Assembly (NCBI RefSeq): GCF_016862955.1
Contig: NZ_BONY01000035.1
Coordinates: 1-64,000 of the forward strand
Origin: Rhizocola hellebori
GTDB taxonomy: Bacteria > Actinomycetota > Actinomycetes > Mycobacteriales > Micromonosporaceae
Length of the DNA stretch: 64,000 nt
Direction of reading: 5' to 3'
Below are positions 25,524 through 38,745 of this stretch, in pieces (position 1 is the first letter of the stretch; each line of letters starts with the position of its first letter). The notes below the pieces were generated by a model that saw only the letters and a list, made by a program, of their open reading frames with translations, was not told where the DNA came from and made no database searches. Made by a program: the position numbers and the translations under genes.

Positions 25524-25826
25524 GTGCCCTACGTCGTTGCCCTCGCGCTGACGCTTGCCATCGAGGTGCCTGTTTACGTTGTGGCGCTACGCTTCCGCTC
25601 CGCCTGGGCGCTCGCCGTGGCGGTCAACCTCGTCACCCATCCGGCGGTGTGGCTGCTGCTGGCAGGCGGAGCTTCCATCGGCTATTTCATGCTCGTCGAG
25701 CTGGCGGCGTGGATGGTCGAGTTTGGACTCCTGTGGGCGGTTCTTCGCCGTTCCTCCTCAATCCTTTTCGCCGCGGCTGTCCTCGCCAACTCGCTGTCCT
25801 GCCTGGCCGGACTGCTGCTCGCCTGA
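25524..25826 (+). CDS. Small membrane protein, divergent partner
   Basis: A 100-residue protein from GTG 25524 with three or four hydrophobic segments (VVALALTLAIEVPVYVVAL, AWALAVAVNLVTHPAVWLLL, YFMLVELAAWMVEFGLLWAV, then a final helix). THPAVW and a VELAAW motif place His and Glu near membrane faces. It lies nine bases from the divergent His-containing membrane protein, so both may be leaderless and expressed together. The family is not recognised. Confidence 0.6.
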   Translation: MPYVVALALTLAIEVPVYVVALRFRSAWALAVAVNLVTHPAVWLLLAGGASIGYFMLVELAAWMVEFGLLWAVLRRSSSILFAAAVLANSLSCLAGLLLA

Positions 25827-25899
25827 CCCTCGCAGCGCGGCCACCAAACCATCCGGCGCCAAACCACCCAGTTCCACCCAACCTGGCTGTCAAACGGCC

Positions 25900-25922
25900 T
25901 GGCACCAAACAACTTGGTGCCA
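25900..25922. repeat. 9-bp inverted repeat in a convergent gap
   Basis: TGGCACCAA (25900-25908) and TTGGTGCCA (25914-25922) are perfect complements around 5 bases. The 180-base gap 25827-26006 also repeats CCAACCTGGC (25879-25888 with one neighbour change, and 25925-25934) and CCAAACCA/CAAA words. It lies between convergent genes, so it may end transcription in both directions, although there is no U-tract. Confidence 0.4.
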
Positions 25923-26006
25923 CGCCAACCTGGCGGCAAATCGCGCCGCCGCGAATCAGCTTGCCCGCCTGGCCGCAAATACTTGGCGGCGTGGCAACGC
26001 TTGGTG

Positions 26007-26465
26007 TCAGGCGGCAGGGGGTGGCACCGGCACGCCGGGCAGCGGGAGATCGGGGACGGGAAGGCCGGGGCCGACCGGGGGCAGACCCGGGGCGGGCAGC
26101 GCTGGGTCGAGCGGAGGCAGGGGCACGCCGGGGTCGAGCGGGGGCAGGCCGGGCAGGGCTGGGTCAAGGGGAGGCAGGCCCGGCAGCGCGGGATCGAGCG
26201 GAGGCAGGCCGGGTAGGGCTGGGTCGATTGGGGGCAGCACGGGGGCTACGGGGTCGATGGGGGGCAGCGGCACGCCGGGGTCGATCGGCAGAGGTGGCAG
26301 GCCGGGCAGGCTGGGGTCGATCGGCAGGCCCGGAAGCTCGGGCAGGCCGGGTAGGCCAGGAAGTTCGGGCAGGCCGGGAAGGCTTGGCAGGGCACCGAGA
26401 ATGATGCCGAGCACGGCCGCTAGCAGGTCGCCAATGGCCGAGAGCAGGCCACCGAGAAGGTCCAC
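26007..26465 (-). CDS. Leu/Pro-repeat protein with hydrophobic N-terminal helix
   Basis: A 152-residue low-complexity protein. GTG 26465 is chosen because GGAGGTGAT, a very strong ribosome site, lies eight bases upstream. Residues 1-22 (MDLLGGLLSAIGDLLAAVLG) form an amphipathic or membrane helix; the rest is made of short Leu-Pro units such as LPGLPELPGLP and LPGLPPLDPA, the latter repeated exactly three times in a row. It is probably extended polyproline-like structure. No signal peptide cleavage site is clear. The function is unknown; repeat-driven misalignment is possible. Confidence 0.6.
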   Translation of the reverse strand: MDLLGGLLSAIGDLLAAVLGIILGALPSLPGLPELPGLPGLPELPGLPIDPSLPGLPPLPIDPGVPLPPIDPVAPVLPPIDPALPGLPPLDPALPGLPPLDPALPGLPPLDPGVPLPPLDPALPAPGLPPVGPGLPVPDLPLPGVPVPPPAA

Positions 26466-26548
26466 GGATATCACCTCCGGGAAAATCGGGCCGCGGGGAT
26501 GACAGCCCATAAAGGAATGCTATTGAGTATTTATCCTTTTTGTCCATA

Positions 26549-26580
26549 GCAAGAGCGCGTCATATCTTGCTGACTCTTGC
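26549..26580. promoter_or_regulatory. CTTGC repeats before the amylopullulanase gene
   Basis: GCAAG (26549-26553), CTTGC (26566-26570) and CTTGC (26576-26580) occur in the AT-rich gap 26466-26611, the two direct copies 10 bases apart and so on one face of the helix. CTTGC-type repeats are the binding words of the MalR/Reg1 maltose regulators of Streptomyces amylase genes, so regulation of pulA by a MalR-like repressor is plausible. Confidence 0.45.
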
Positions 26581-26611
26581 GGAAACATTTCAGTAATCGT
26601 AAGGTGCGCCC

Positions 26612-31735
<5,124 letters not shown>

Positions 31736-31745
31736 CGTACCAAAC

Positions 31746-31777
31746 AAAGAGGGGCTCTTGTCAAAGAGCCCCTCTTT
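31746..31777. terminator. Bidirectional intrinsic terminator
   Basis: AAAGAGGGGCTCTT (31746-31759) and AAGAGCCCCTCTTT (31764-31777) form a perfect 14-bp stem with a 4-base loop, with A-rich and T-rich flanks. It ends transcripts of pulA from the left and pepP from the right, whose stop is at 31789. Confidence 0.92.
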
Positions 31778-31788
31778 CGTGTCCGGAG

Positions 31789-33252
31789 CTAGCCGGGCAG
31801 GCGCGGGCCCGCTTCGCGCTGGGCGGCGAGCCAGGTTTCCACCTCGTCGGCGGTGCGGGGCAGCCCGTCGGAGAGGATCTTGCAGCCGGTGGCGGTGACG
31901 AGCACGTCGTCTTCGATGCGGATGCCGATGCCGCGCAGCTCCTCGGGCACCAGCTCGTCCTCGGGCTGGAAGTAGAGCCCCGGCTCGTTGGTGAGCACGT
32001 AGCCCTCGGCGAGCTCGCCGTCGCGGTACTTCTCCATACGCGCGTTGGAGCAGTCGTGGACATCGATGCCGAGCATGTGCCCGAAGCCGTGCAGCGTCCA
32101 CCGGCGGTAGATCATCGAGTCCTTGTCCATCGCCTCGTCGACGCTGCCGGGCAGGATGCCCAGGTCTTTGAGGCCCTCGGCGAGCACGCGCATGCACGTC
32201 TGGTGCACGTCGGTGAACTTCACGCCCGGTTTGATGAACTCCATGCCGGCCTGTTGGGAGGCGTGGACAATGTCGTAGACCTGCCGCTGCAGCGGGGTGA
32301 ACCGCCCGGAGATGGGCAGCGTGCGGGTGACGTCGGCGGTGTAGAGGTTGCGGTTCTCCACGCCCATGTCGGCCAGCAGCAACTCGCCCGGGGTGGTGAC
32401 GCCGTCGTTGCGGATCCAGTGCAGGATCGCCGCGTGCGCGCCGACGCCGACGATCGAGCTGTAGCCCACGCCGTTGCCGTCATGCCGGGCCCGCAGGCCG
32501 AAGATCCCCTCGACCAGGCGCTCGGACACCGCGCGGTCGGCGGGCAGCACGCGGGCCACGTCCTCGAAGCCGCGTACGGTGGCGTCGATGGCGTCCTGCA
32601 GCTGCGCGATCTCCCACTCGTCCTTGACGAGCTTCAACTCGGAGATCACCCAGGCCAGCTCGGCGTCGCGCTCCGGGTTGGTCTGGCGGATCGCTTTGTC
32701 GACACGTGGGTCCAGGCCGCGCAGGACGCGGGTGCGGCCGGGCGCGAAGTCATCCAGCGGCAGGTCATCGAGATGGGCTGCCTCGACACCAAGCTCGGCG
32801 CTCTTCTCGCGCAGCGTGTGCCGGCGGCCGATCCACAGCTCGCCGTAGAAGCGGTCCTTGAAGAACTCGTCGGTGTCGCGCGGCGAACGCGGCCGGACAT
32901 AGAGCAGCGCGTCATGTCCCGAGCCGTTCGGGCGCAGCACCAGCACGCTCTCCGGCTCGTGCTCGCCGGTCAGGTAGACAAAGTCGCTGCCGGGCCGGAA
33001 CGGGAAGCTGGTGTCGTTCGCGCGGACCATCTCGCGACCGCTCGGGATCACGATGGTCTCGCCGGGGAAGGCGGCGCTAACCGCTGAGCGCCGCTTCGAG
33101 TAGTTGGGCGCTTCTGTCACAAGGGCGACTGGCAGCTCCGTGTCGCGCCAGCCCTTGCGCATGAACTCCAGGAACTTCGGCGGGTAAGCCGGATCGTGCG
33201 ACTCGGTTCCTTCCGGGACCGAATCTTTTCCTGGGTTTTCTGCAACCGCCAT
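31789..33252 (-). CDS. pepP: Xaa-Pro aminopeptidase (aminopeptidase P)
   Basis: A 487-residue M24B metallopeptidase that removes N-terminal residues before Pro. The N-terminal domain (about 20-190) includes FPFRPGSDFVYLTGE. The pita-bread domain holds the metal ligands: Asp pair in LLADMGVENRNLYTADVTRT, His in HGFGHMLGIDVHD, Glu in NEPGLYF and Glu in IRIEDDVLVT. The N-terminus MAVAENPGKDSVPEGTESHD matches actinobacterial forms with a short polar lead. It is divergent from the asnB gene with 60 bases between starts. Confidence 0.95.
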   Translation of the reverse strand: MAVAENPGKDSVPEGTESHDPAYPPKFLEFMRKGWRDTELPVALVTEAPNYSKRRSAVSAAFPGETIVIPSGREMVRANDTSFPFRPGSDFVYLTGEHEPESVLVLRPNGSGHDALLYVRPRSPRDTDEFFKDRFYGELWIGRRHTLREKSAELGVEAAHLDDLPLDDFAPGRTRVLRGLDPRVDKAIRQTNPERDAELAWVISELKLVKDEWEIAQLQDAIDATVRGFEDVARVLPADRAVSERLVEGIFGLRARHDGNGVGYSSIVGVGAHAAILHWIRNDGVTTPGELLLADMGVENRNLYTADVTRTLPISGRFTPLQRQVYDIVHASQQAGMEFIKPGVKFTDVHQTCMRVLAEGLKDLGILPGSVDEAMDKDSMIYRRWTLHGFGHMLGIDVHDCSNARMEKYRDGELAEGYVLTNEPGLYFQPEDELVPEELRGIGIRIEDDVLVTATGCKILSDGLPRTADEVETWLAAQREAGPRLPG

Positions 33253-33312
33253 GTCTCCTCCACCGTTTTATGTTCGAGCTTAACGCGGCCAGGAATATGG
33301 GAGGATGTCATC

Positions 33313-35259
33313 GTGTGCGGTATCTTAGCCTTCTTTAGTAGTCATGGCATGGTTCGTGGCTTTCAGCCGCGTCTCGCGGATGCGCTTGAGCTCCTCCATC
33401 ACCGGGGCCCCGATGACACCGGCCTGGAGGTGGTGGACGATGATGCGATTTTTGCCCATAAAAGGCTCGCCATCATCGATGTTGAACTATCGAAGGAGCC
33501 GCTGCCGTACCTCGATCGCTACCTGCTCACCTTTAACGGCGAGATTTACAACTACTTGGAGCTGCGCGAGGAGCTGATACGCGAGCACGGCGCGCAGTTC
33601 GCCACCAACGGCGACGGCGAGGTGGTGGTCGCCGGATTCCACTACTGGGGCGAGGCGGTTCTCGACCGGCTGCGCGGCATGTTCGCCTTCGTGATCTGGG
33701 ACCGAGAGCAGCGGAGGGCTTTCGGGGCGCGGGATCCCTTTGGCATCAAGCCGATGCACTACCTGCAGACCGACGACGGGCTGTTCCTGGCCAGCGAGAA
33801 GAAAGCGCTGCTGCCCTTCGCCGACGGCGAGGTGGACCCCGAGCAGCTCTCGCATTTGCTGACCTTCCAATACGTGCCCGAGCCGTCGACGCTGCACCAC
33901 GGCATCAAACGCATTGGCGCAGGGGAATGTCTTACCTGGGCGCCCGACGAGCAGATGGTGATGCGGCGCTATTTCCGGCCGGTGTTTCATCCGATCCCGG
34001 TGTCGGACAACGCCAAAATCTTCCATGACATCCAGGACGCGCTGCGTGAGAGCGTGCGCCTGCACATGCGCTCCGATGTTCCGGTGGGCGCCTTCCTTTC
34101 CAGCGGCATCGACTCGACGTCGGTCGTCGCGCTGGCCCGGGAGTTCAATCCGGACATCCTCACCTTCACGGTCGGGTTCGACGTCGCCGGGTACTCGGAA
34201 ATCGACATCGCTCAAGAGTCGGCCCGGGCGCTGGGGGTGACCACGATCCCCACCAAGATCAATGCCTACGACATGATGGAGGCGCTGCCGCGCATCGTGT
34301 GGCACCTCGACGATCCGGTGGCCGATCCGTCGCTGGTTCCGCTTTACTACGTCGCCAAGACCGCCGCGGAGCATGTCACCGTAGTCCTTTCAGGTGAGGG
34401 CGCCGATGAATTCTTTGGCGGGTACCTGATCTACCGCGAGCCGCTTTCGCTGGCGATGCTGACCCGCCTGCCCGACCCGATGCGCCGCGGGCTCAAAGCC
34501 GTGTCGCGGGCGATTCCCAACGGCATCAGGGGAAAGAGCTTCCTGGAGCGGGGCACGACCCCGCTGGAGGAGCGTTTCAGCGGCAACGCCCGCATCTTCA
34601 GCGCCGACGACGAGATCCGCCGGGTGCTCAAACGCAACGCGGGCGGGGCCCGCTACACCGACATCACGAAGCCTTACTACGCCGAGGCTTGCGCCGATGG
34701 CCTGGACGACGTGACCAAGATGCAGTACGTCGACATGAGCACGTGGCTGCGCGGCGACATCCTCGTCAAGGCCGACCGGATGTCCATGGCGCACTCGCTG
34801 GAGTTGCGGGTGCCCTTCCTCGACCGGGATGTGTGGGCGGTGGCCTCCAAACTGCCGCAGGCGCTCAAGGTCCCGGCTGGGTCGCGTACCACGAAATGGG
34901 CCATGCGCCAGGCGATGGCGCAGGTGGTGCCGCCCTCCATCGTCAACCGGCCCAAGCTCGGCTTCCCTGTGCCGACAAGGGTTTGGCTGGCGAACGAGAT
35001 GTACGAGTGGGCGCGCGACATTCTGCACAACTCAGGAGCGGGCGACCTCATCAATCTGTCCTATGTGGAGGAATTGCTCCGCGACCACAAGGCGGGCCGG
35101 GCCGACAACTCACGCAAAATCTGGACCATTCTCGTCTTCTGCGTCTGGCACGCCATCTTCGTCACCAAGACACTCGACCCGGGAATCGGGCGCAACGAGT
35201 CGGCTCTGCTGACCAAGCCGCCTACAGCTGCCCACTCAGTTGAGCAAACCCTCGCTTGA
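33313..35259 (+). CDS. asnB: Asparagine synthase (glutamine-hydrolysing)
   Basis: A 648-residue enzyme. GTG 33313 is chosen because the next codon is Cys, the class II glutaminase nucleophile exposed after Met removal (CGILAFF). The glutaminase domain has HRGPDDTG, FNGEIYNYLELR and FATNGDGEV; the synthetase domain has the PP-loop LSSGIDSTS near residue 263 and GEGADEFFGGY. It makes Asn from Asp, ATP and Gln. The C-terminal tail overlaps the convergent metallo-hydrolase gene by 38 bases. Relatives that amidate other substrates exist, but overall length and motifs favour AsnB. Confidence 0.92.
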   Translation: MCGILAFFSSHGMVRGFQPRLADALELLHHRGPDDTGLEVVDDDAIFAHKRLAIIDVELSKEPLPYLDRYLLTFNGEIYNYLELREELIREHGAQFATNGDGEVVVAGFHYWGEAVLDRLRGMFAFVIWDREQRRAFGARDPFGIKPMHYLQTDDGLFLASEKKALLPFADGEVDPEQLSHLLTFQYVPEPSTLHHGIKRIGAGECLTWAPDEQMVMRRYFRPVFHPIPVSDNAKIFHDIQDALRESVRLHMRSDVPVGAFLSSGIDSTSVVALAREFNPDILTFTVGFDVAGYSEIDIAQESARALGVTTIPTKINAYDMMEALPRIVWHLDDPVADPSLVPLYYVAKTAAEHVTVVLSGEGADEFFGGYLIYREPLSLAMLTRLPDPMRRGLKAVSRAIPNGIRGKSFLERGTTPLEERFSGNARIFSADDEIRRVLKRNAGGARYTDITKPYYAEACADGLDDVTKMQYVDMSTWLRGDILVKADRMSMAHSLELRVPFLDRDVWAVASKLPQALKVPAGSRTTKWAMRQAMAQVVPPSIVNRPKLGFPVPTRVWLANEMYEWARDILHNSGAGDLINLSYVEELLRDHKAGRADNSRKIWTILVFCVWHAIFVTKTLDPGIGRNESALLTKPPTAAHSVEQTLA

Positions 35260-36034
35260 CGGCGATGCGGGACTGGGCCAGACCGTCCTGGCCCCACTGA
35301 TTCAGGGGACTCGCCGCGACCACCCGCTCCTGCGGGGCGGCGTCGGCGTGCCCCTCGCGGATGAGCCAGTCCAGGCGGGTCAGCAGGTCGTGCTGGGCGT
35401 CGAGGAAGTCGCGGCCGACCGGCTCGCCGTGGCCGGGCACGATGACCGTCTGCGGGCCGCACAGGGTTTGCAGCTGCGCCAGCGCTTCGGGCCATTCCAG
35501 CGGGTAGGCGTCCTCGAAGGCGGGCGGCGCTCCCTGCTCCACCAGGTCGCCCGCGACCAGCACGCCATCGACCCGTGCCACTATGTCGCCGGCGGTGTGG
35601 CCGCGGCCGTGGTGGCTCAGCACCACTTCGCGCCCGCCGAGCTGGATGGTGGCTTCGCGCCCGACCAGCTGGTTCGGCGGGACTATCCGCACCTGGCTCA
35701 GATCCAAGCCGTATTCCGCCTCCCACTCCAGCCGCCAGTGTTCGCCGCGCTCGGCCAGCTCCTTCGCGGTGTCGGGATGCCCCCAGATCGGCGCGCCTTC
35801 GGGCGCGAGCACGGCATTGCCAAAGCAGTGGTCGAAATGGAAATGCGTGTTGACCAACGCGAACTCAAGCGGTGTCACCTGCCGCACCGCCTCGCCCAGC
35901 TCGCCGCCCTGGGCGTGATCGGAGAGCGTGTCGATCAGCAGAGCCCGCTCGTCTCCCACGATGAGCGTGCAGTTCACGTTGAACGCGGGATAAGGCAGCA
36001 GATAGACCCGGTCAGCGATCTCGGTGAACCTCAT
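35222..36034 (-). CDS. Metallo-beta-lactamase-fold hydrolase
   Basis: A 270-residue protein with the full metal site: NTHFHFDH (residues 62-69), His in SHHGRGHTAGD (about 143), Asp in VLVAGDLV (about 161) and His in VPGHGEP (about 202). The fold covers glyoxalase II, lactonases and other hydrolases; the substrate is not evident. Its ATG overlaps the thioesterase stop (ATGA at 36031-36034), so the two are translationally coupled and probably act on related acyl substrates. The last 38 bases overlap the convergent asnB gene. Confidence 0.85.
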   Translation of the reverse strand: MRFTEIADRVYLLPYPAFNVNCTLIVGDERALLIDTLSDHAQGGELGEAVRQVTPLEFALVNTHFHFDHCFGNAVLAPEGAPIWGHPDTAKELAERGEHWRLEWEAEYGLDLSQVRIVPPNQLVGREATIQLGGREVVLSHHGRGHTAGDIVARVDGVLVAGDLVEQGAPPAFEDAYPLEWPEALAQLQTLCGPQTVIVPGHGEPVGRDFLDAQHDLLTRLDWLIREGHADAAPQERVVAASPLNQWGQDGLAQSRIAVKRGFAQLSGQL

Positions 36035-36411
36035 AGCCGCTCCAAGAATCGTTGCCTGTCTACGGCTACCCGGTGCACGGTGCCCTTCGCGGCCACCGTT
36101 TCGCCGTCGAGCAGGACCACGTCGAAAGTGAGCTTCCTGCCCTCGACCGCGGTCAGGGTCGCCTGGGCGGTCACCGCCCGCCCGACCGGGGTGGCCGACA
36201 GATGGTCCAGCTCTATCCTTACGCCCACGGTGCTCTGACCGGGCTCAAGCGCTTTGGCCACAGCGGCCACGGTGGCCTCCTCGACCAGCGCCACCACCCG
36301 CGGCGTGCCCAGCACGGGGACGTCGCCGGAACCGAGCGCCACCGCGGTGTCCGCGCCGGAAACGGTCAACGCGACGGAAGCGGTCAGGCCGGGGGACAGC
36401 TGATGTTCCAT
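36031..36411 (-). CDS. FlK-like hotdog-fold thioesterase
   Basis: A 126-residue hotdog protein. Features shared with fluoroacetyl-CoA thioesterase FlK are visible: Thr in LGTPRVVALVEEA, Glu in VEEAT and His in ELDHLSATPVGRA. These form the Thr/Glu/His catalytic set of that family. It hydrolyses an acyl-CoA; the natural substrate is unknown, and fluoroacetate resistance cannot be claimed. ATG 36411 starts the family N-terminus (MEHQLSPGLTASVALTV). It is coupled to the metallo-hydrolase downstream. Confidence 0.82.
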   Translation of the reverse strand: MEHQLSPGLTASVALTVSGADTAVALGSGDVPVLGTPRVVALVEEATVAAVAKALEPGQSTVGVRIELDHLSATPVGRAVTAQATLTAVEGRKLTFDVVLLDGETVAAKGTVHRVAVDRQRFLERL

Positions 36412-36421
36412 GCGGTTCAGC

Positions 36422-37750
36422 CTAATGTCCGCCGGTGGTTGGCGGGGTGAGTGCGGCCGCGCGGGCGGCGTGGGAACGGGCGGCGAGGTCGCGGGCCCAG
36501 GCGCGGGCTTCCTCGACGGGACGATGCGCCGCGCTGACCGGGGTGCTGCCGGCGACGTCGGCGTGGACGGTGGCCACGCCCAGGCGGCGCTGCCACGGCC
36601 CCTGGGTGAGCCGGACACTCTGGATCCGTCCATACGGGACGATGGTCAGCGTGCGCGTGGCGAAGCCGTCGACGGCGCCGAAGACCTCGTCGTGCAGGCC
36701 CGCGGCGAGCACGCGGGCGCGAAGCGGGGCGAGCCAGCGGACCCTGCGCGGCACCGGGGTCATCGGCAGGTTCGCCGGGTCCACGCCCGGCATGACGTAG
36801 GGCATGACCGCGCGGGCTTCCTCGAGCGTGGCCACCGGAAGCAGCCGGTCGGTCTCGGCTTTGCCGCCCTCGGAGGCGACGCTGGTCTGTCCGGCGACCG
36901 CCAGCGTGACACGCAGCCAGGCCTTGGCCCGCCACAGCAGCGGCCAGGTCAGGGTCAGCGATTGGATGCGGTGCACCGGTACCACCTGGCTGCGCGAGTT
37001 CAGCAGGCCGTGGCGGATGCGCAGCTTGCCGTCGGCGCTGCGGGCCAGGCGGAAGTCCCAGAAGTTCAGCGTGCGCATGACGGGGGCGCCGATGGTCGCG
37101 ACGAAGGCGCTGATCATGGCGGCGATGGTGAAGAAACCGCGATCCTCGTTGAAGACCAGCTGCGAGGCGATGTAGAGCACCGCGATGGGCGTGAACATCA
37201 CCGGCGGGGTGAGGAGCTGGCTGAACACCACGGCGTTGTTGTCGACCCGGCGCAGCTCGTGCTCGGTTTCCTCTTCGACGACCGCCGTGCTGTGGCCCCC
37301 GCTGAGGGCGAGCAGCTGGCTTCGCAGCGCCAGCGCCTCCGGCATGGGCAGGAAGGCGAGCGGCGCTTCGGAGCGCTGCGCCCCGGCCACGTCGAGCTTC
37401 AGCTCGGCCAGGCCGAATGGCTTGGCCTGGAACGGCTGCATCACCTCGATGGCCTGCAGGCGCTCCAGCGGTACGGTGCGTACCCGGCGCGAAATCAGGC
37501 CTTCGTAAATGCGCAGCTCCCGCCCGATCACCTCATATCCGGTGAAGCGCCAGGCGATGGTGGAGTAGATGAGCAGGATGACGAACAGGCCGGCGACCAC
37601 GGCCAGCCAGGTCCAGAAGTGGAGCTGCTGAAGGCTTCGCCATGACATCGCCACCACCGCGAGCACGAACAGCCGCAAGCCTTTGAGCACCGGGCTGAGC
37701 GGATGCAGCCGTTGCCGGGTGATCAGCGCATGGCCGTTTTCCTGGGTCAC
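36422..37750 (-). CDS. PH-domain (bPH2, YdbT-like) membrane protein
   Basis: A 442-residue protein from a GTG that overlaps the stop of the upstream PH gene (GTGA at 37747-37750). It has helices at about 25-75 and 190-235, and three bacterial PH-like (DUF304) repeats. Each repeat has a conserved tract: RVRTVPLERLQAIEVMQPF, SQVVPVHRIQSLTLTWPL and RTLTIVPYGRIQSVRLTQGP. It pairs with the shorter PH protein as YdbT pairs with YdbS. These proteins sit in the membrane; their function is not established. Ala-rich C-terminus. Confidence 0.85.
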   Translation of the reverse strand: MTQENGHALITRQRLHPLSPVLKGLRLFVLAVVAMSWRSLQQLHFWTWLAVVAGLFVILLIYSTIAWRFTGYEVIGRELRIYEGLISRRVRTVPLERLQAIEVMQPFQAKPFGLAELKLDVAGAQRSEAPLAFLPMPEALALRSQLLALSGGHSTAVVEEETEHELRRVDNNAVVFSQLLTPPVMFTPIAVLYIASQLVFNEDRGFFTIAAMISAFVATIGAPVMRTLNFWDFRLARSADGKLRIRHGLLNSRSQVVPVHRIQSLTLTWPLLWRAKAWLRVTLAVAGQTSVASEGGKAETDRLLPVATLEEARAVMPYVMPGVDPANLPMTPVPRRVRWLAPLRARVLAAGLHDEVFGAVDGFATRTLTIVPYGRIQSVRLTQGPWQRRLGVATVHADVAGSTPVSAAHRPVEEARAWARDLAARSHAARAAALTPPTTGGH

Positions 37751-38244
37751 AGGCCCTCGCCGCGGTCTTCGCCGAGGGCGGCGAGACGGTCGCGCAGCCG
37801 GGTCGCCTCGTCGGGGCGCAGGCCCGGGATGAACGCGTCGCTCGCCGCGGCGGCGGTGTGCAGGCGGACCGTGGCAATGTTGAACATTCGTTCCAGCGGC
37901 CCGGCCGTGACGTCGACGAACTGCATCCGCGCGTAGGGGACGATCGACAGCCGCCGGATCATCCGGCCGTGCCGCACCAGCAGGTCGCGGTCGCGCTCGG
38001 CGTATCCGTAGGAGCGCACCGCCAGCGTGCCGAAGATGGCGCCGATGATGTTGAGGACCAGAACCGCGGCGCCGACTGCCACCGCCCACCACGACTGCGT
38101 GAACAACCAGGCGATGGCGCTGCCGCCGAGCAGGACCACCAGCCAGATGGCGCGTTCGGTGAGCTCGGCGGCGATGAGCCGGGAGGAGACCGGACGCCAC
38201 TGGAAGGAGTCGGGCCATGGGTCGAGAGCGCTGAGCGACTGCAC
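37747..38244 (-). CDS. PH-domain (YdbS-like) membrane protein
   Basis: A 165-residue protein: cytosolic N-terminus (PDSFQWRPVSSRLIAAEL), two membrane helices (about 32-75), and one DUF304/bPH2 module with DLLVRHGRMIRRLSIVPYAR and MQFVDVTAGPLERMFNIATV. The SxVPYxRMQ signature marks the family. It is co-translated with the longer partner at 36422-37750. The small Cys/His gene lies 17 bases upstream in the same direction. Confidence 0.88.
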   Translation of the reverse strand: MQSLSALDPWPDSFQWRPVSSRLIAAELTERAIWLVVLLGGSAIAWLFTQSWWAVAVGAAVLVLNIIGAIFGTLAVRSYGYAERDRDLLVRHGRMIRRLSIVPYARMQFVDVTAGPLERMFNIATVRLHTAAAASDAFIPGLRPDEATRLRDRLAALGEDRGEGL

Positions 38245-38261
38245 GTATCGAGACTAGAGGA

Positions 38262-38459
38262 TCAGCTCAACGACGCCCGCTCGCGCAGGAACCCGCGAGC
38301 GTCCAGGAAGGCTGAGAGTTTTTCCAGGTGATCATCGCAGGCGAGCCAGGTCTTGCGGCGCTGCGGCGTGTGCAGCTTCGGATTGTTCCAGTGCAGTTGC
38401 CAGGTCGCGGGCGCGCGGCAGCCCTTGCTGGAGCAGATCGGGGGTTCATCGTCGGCCAC
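38262..38459 (-). CDS. Small Cys/His protein, probable zinc site
   Basis: A 65-residue protein with CSSKGCRAPATWQLHWNNPK then LACDDHLEKL. Two Cys spaced by four residues and a later Cys-x2-His resemble a treble-clef zinc site. Similar small proteins are widely conserved in actinobacteria; I do not know a function. It is the first gene of a three-gene group with the PH-domain membrane proteins, and a bidirectional terminator lies upstream of its start. Confidence 0.75.
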   Translation of the reverse strand: MADDEPPICSSKGCRAPATWQLHWNNPKLHTPQRRKTWLACDDHLEKLSAFLDARGFLRERASLS

Positions 38460-38481
38460 AGATCAAGCCTAGTAAAAGAAA

Positions 38482-38509
38482 AAAACCGAGCTGTAAATCG
38501 CTCGGTTTT
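38482..38509. terminator. Intrinsic terminator-like stem with A/T flanks
   Basis: AAAACCGAGC (38482-38491) pairs with GCTCGGTTTT (38500-38509) around 8 bases, preceded by an A-run and ending in T4. The form is that of an intrinsic terminator, yet it lies upstream of both divergent starts (38459 and 38746), so it may end leaders or read-through transcripts. Confidence 0.7.
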
Positions 38510-38518
38510 ATGTGGCGT

Positions 38519-38548
38519 GCCGGGCGGCCACGGGGGAAGCCGCCCGGC
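38519..38548. other. Second stem-loop in the gap before moxR
   Basis: GCCGGGCGGC (38519-38528) pairs with GCCGCCCGGC (38539-38548) around 10 bases, 9 bases after the A/T-flanked stem. The 286-base gap 38460-38745 otherwise holds no gene; its right part must hold the moxR promoter. Two adjoining hairpins in a divergent gap are unusual; a leader or attenuator role, or a small RNA, is possible. Confidence 0.5.
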
Positions 38549-38745
38549 AACGCGCAAATATTAACCAGGCCGTGAGCGCTAGGGGAAGAGGGGCCACCCC
38601 GTCCGTTTGGTTGATTTTCTGCGACCGAGTCGTTGCTCCCAGTAACCGCTCGGGCGAAACGCCTGAATCGGCCCATTTAGGGATGCTCTGTGCGACGCTT
38701 GAGAGCGACATCGCCCACCCCTGTCCGCTGTGGAGGACCTAAGAA

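Noticed and set aside
26007-26465. Tandem Gly/Ser-rich coding reading on the plus strand
   Set aside because: The plus-strand translation is Gly/Arg repeats without a start site; the minus strand has a near-perfect ribosome site, so the Leu/Pro reading is preferred.
36031-36411. Fluoroacetate-resistance thioesterase
   Set aside because: Only catalytic-type residues are shared with FlK; no fluorometabolite genes are near.
36410-37645. Open frame of 411 codons opposite the PH-domain gene
   Set aside because: It is antisense to a clear bPH2 membrane protein and is low-complexity Arg/Gly/Gln-rich.
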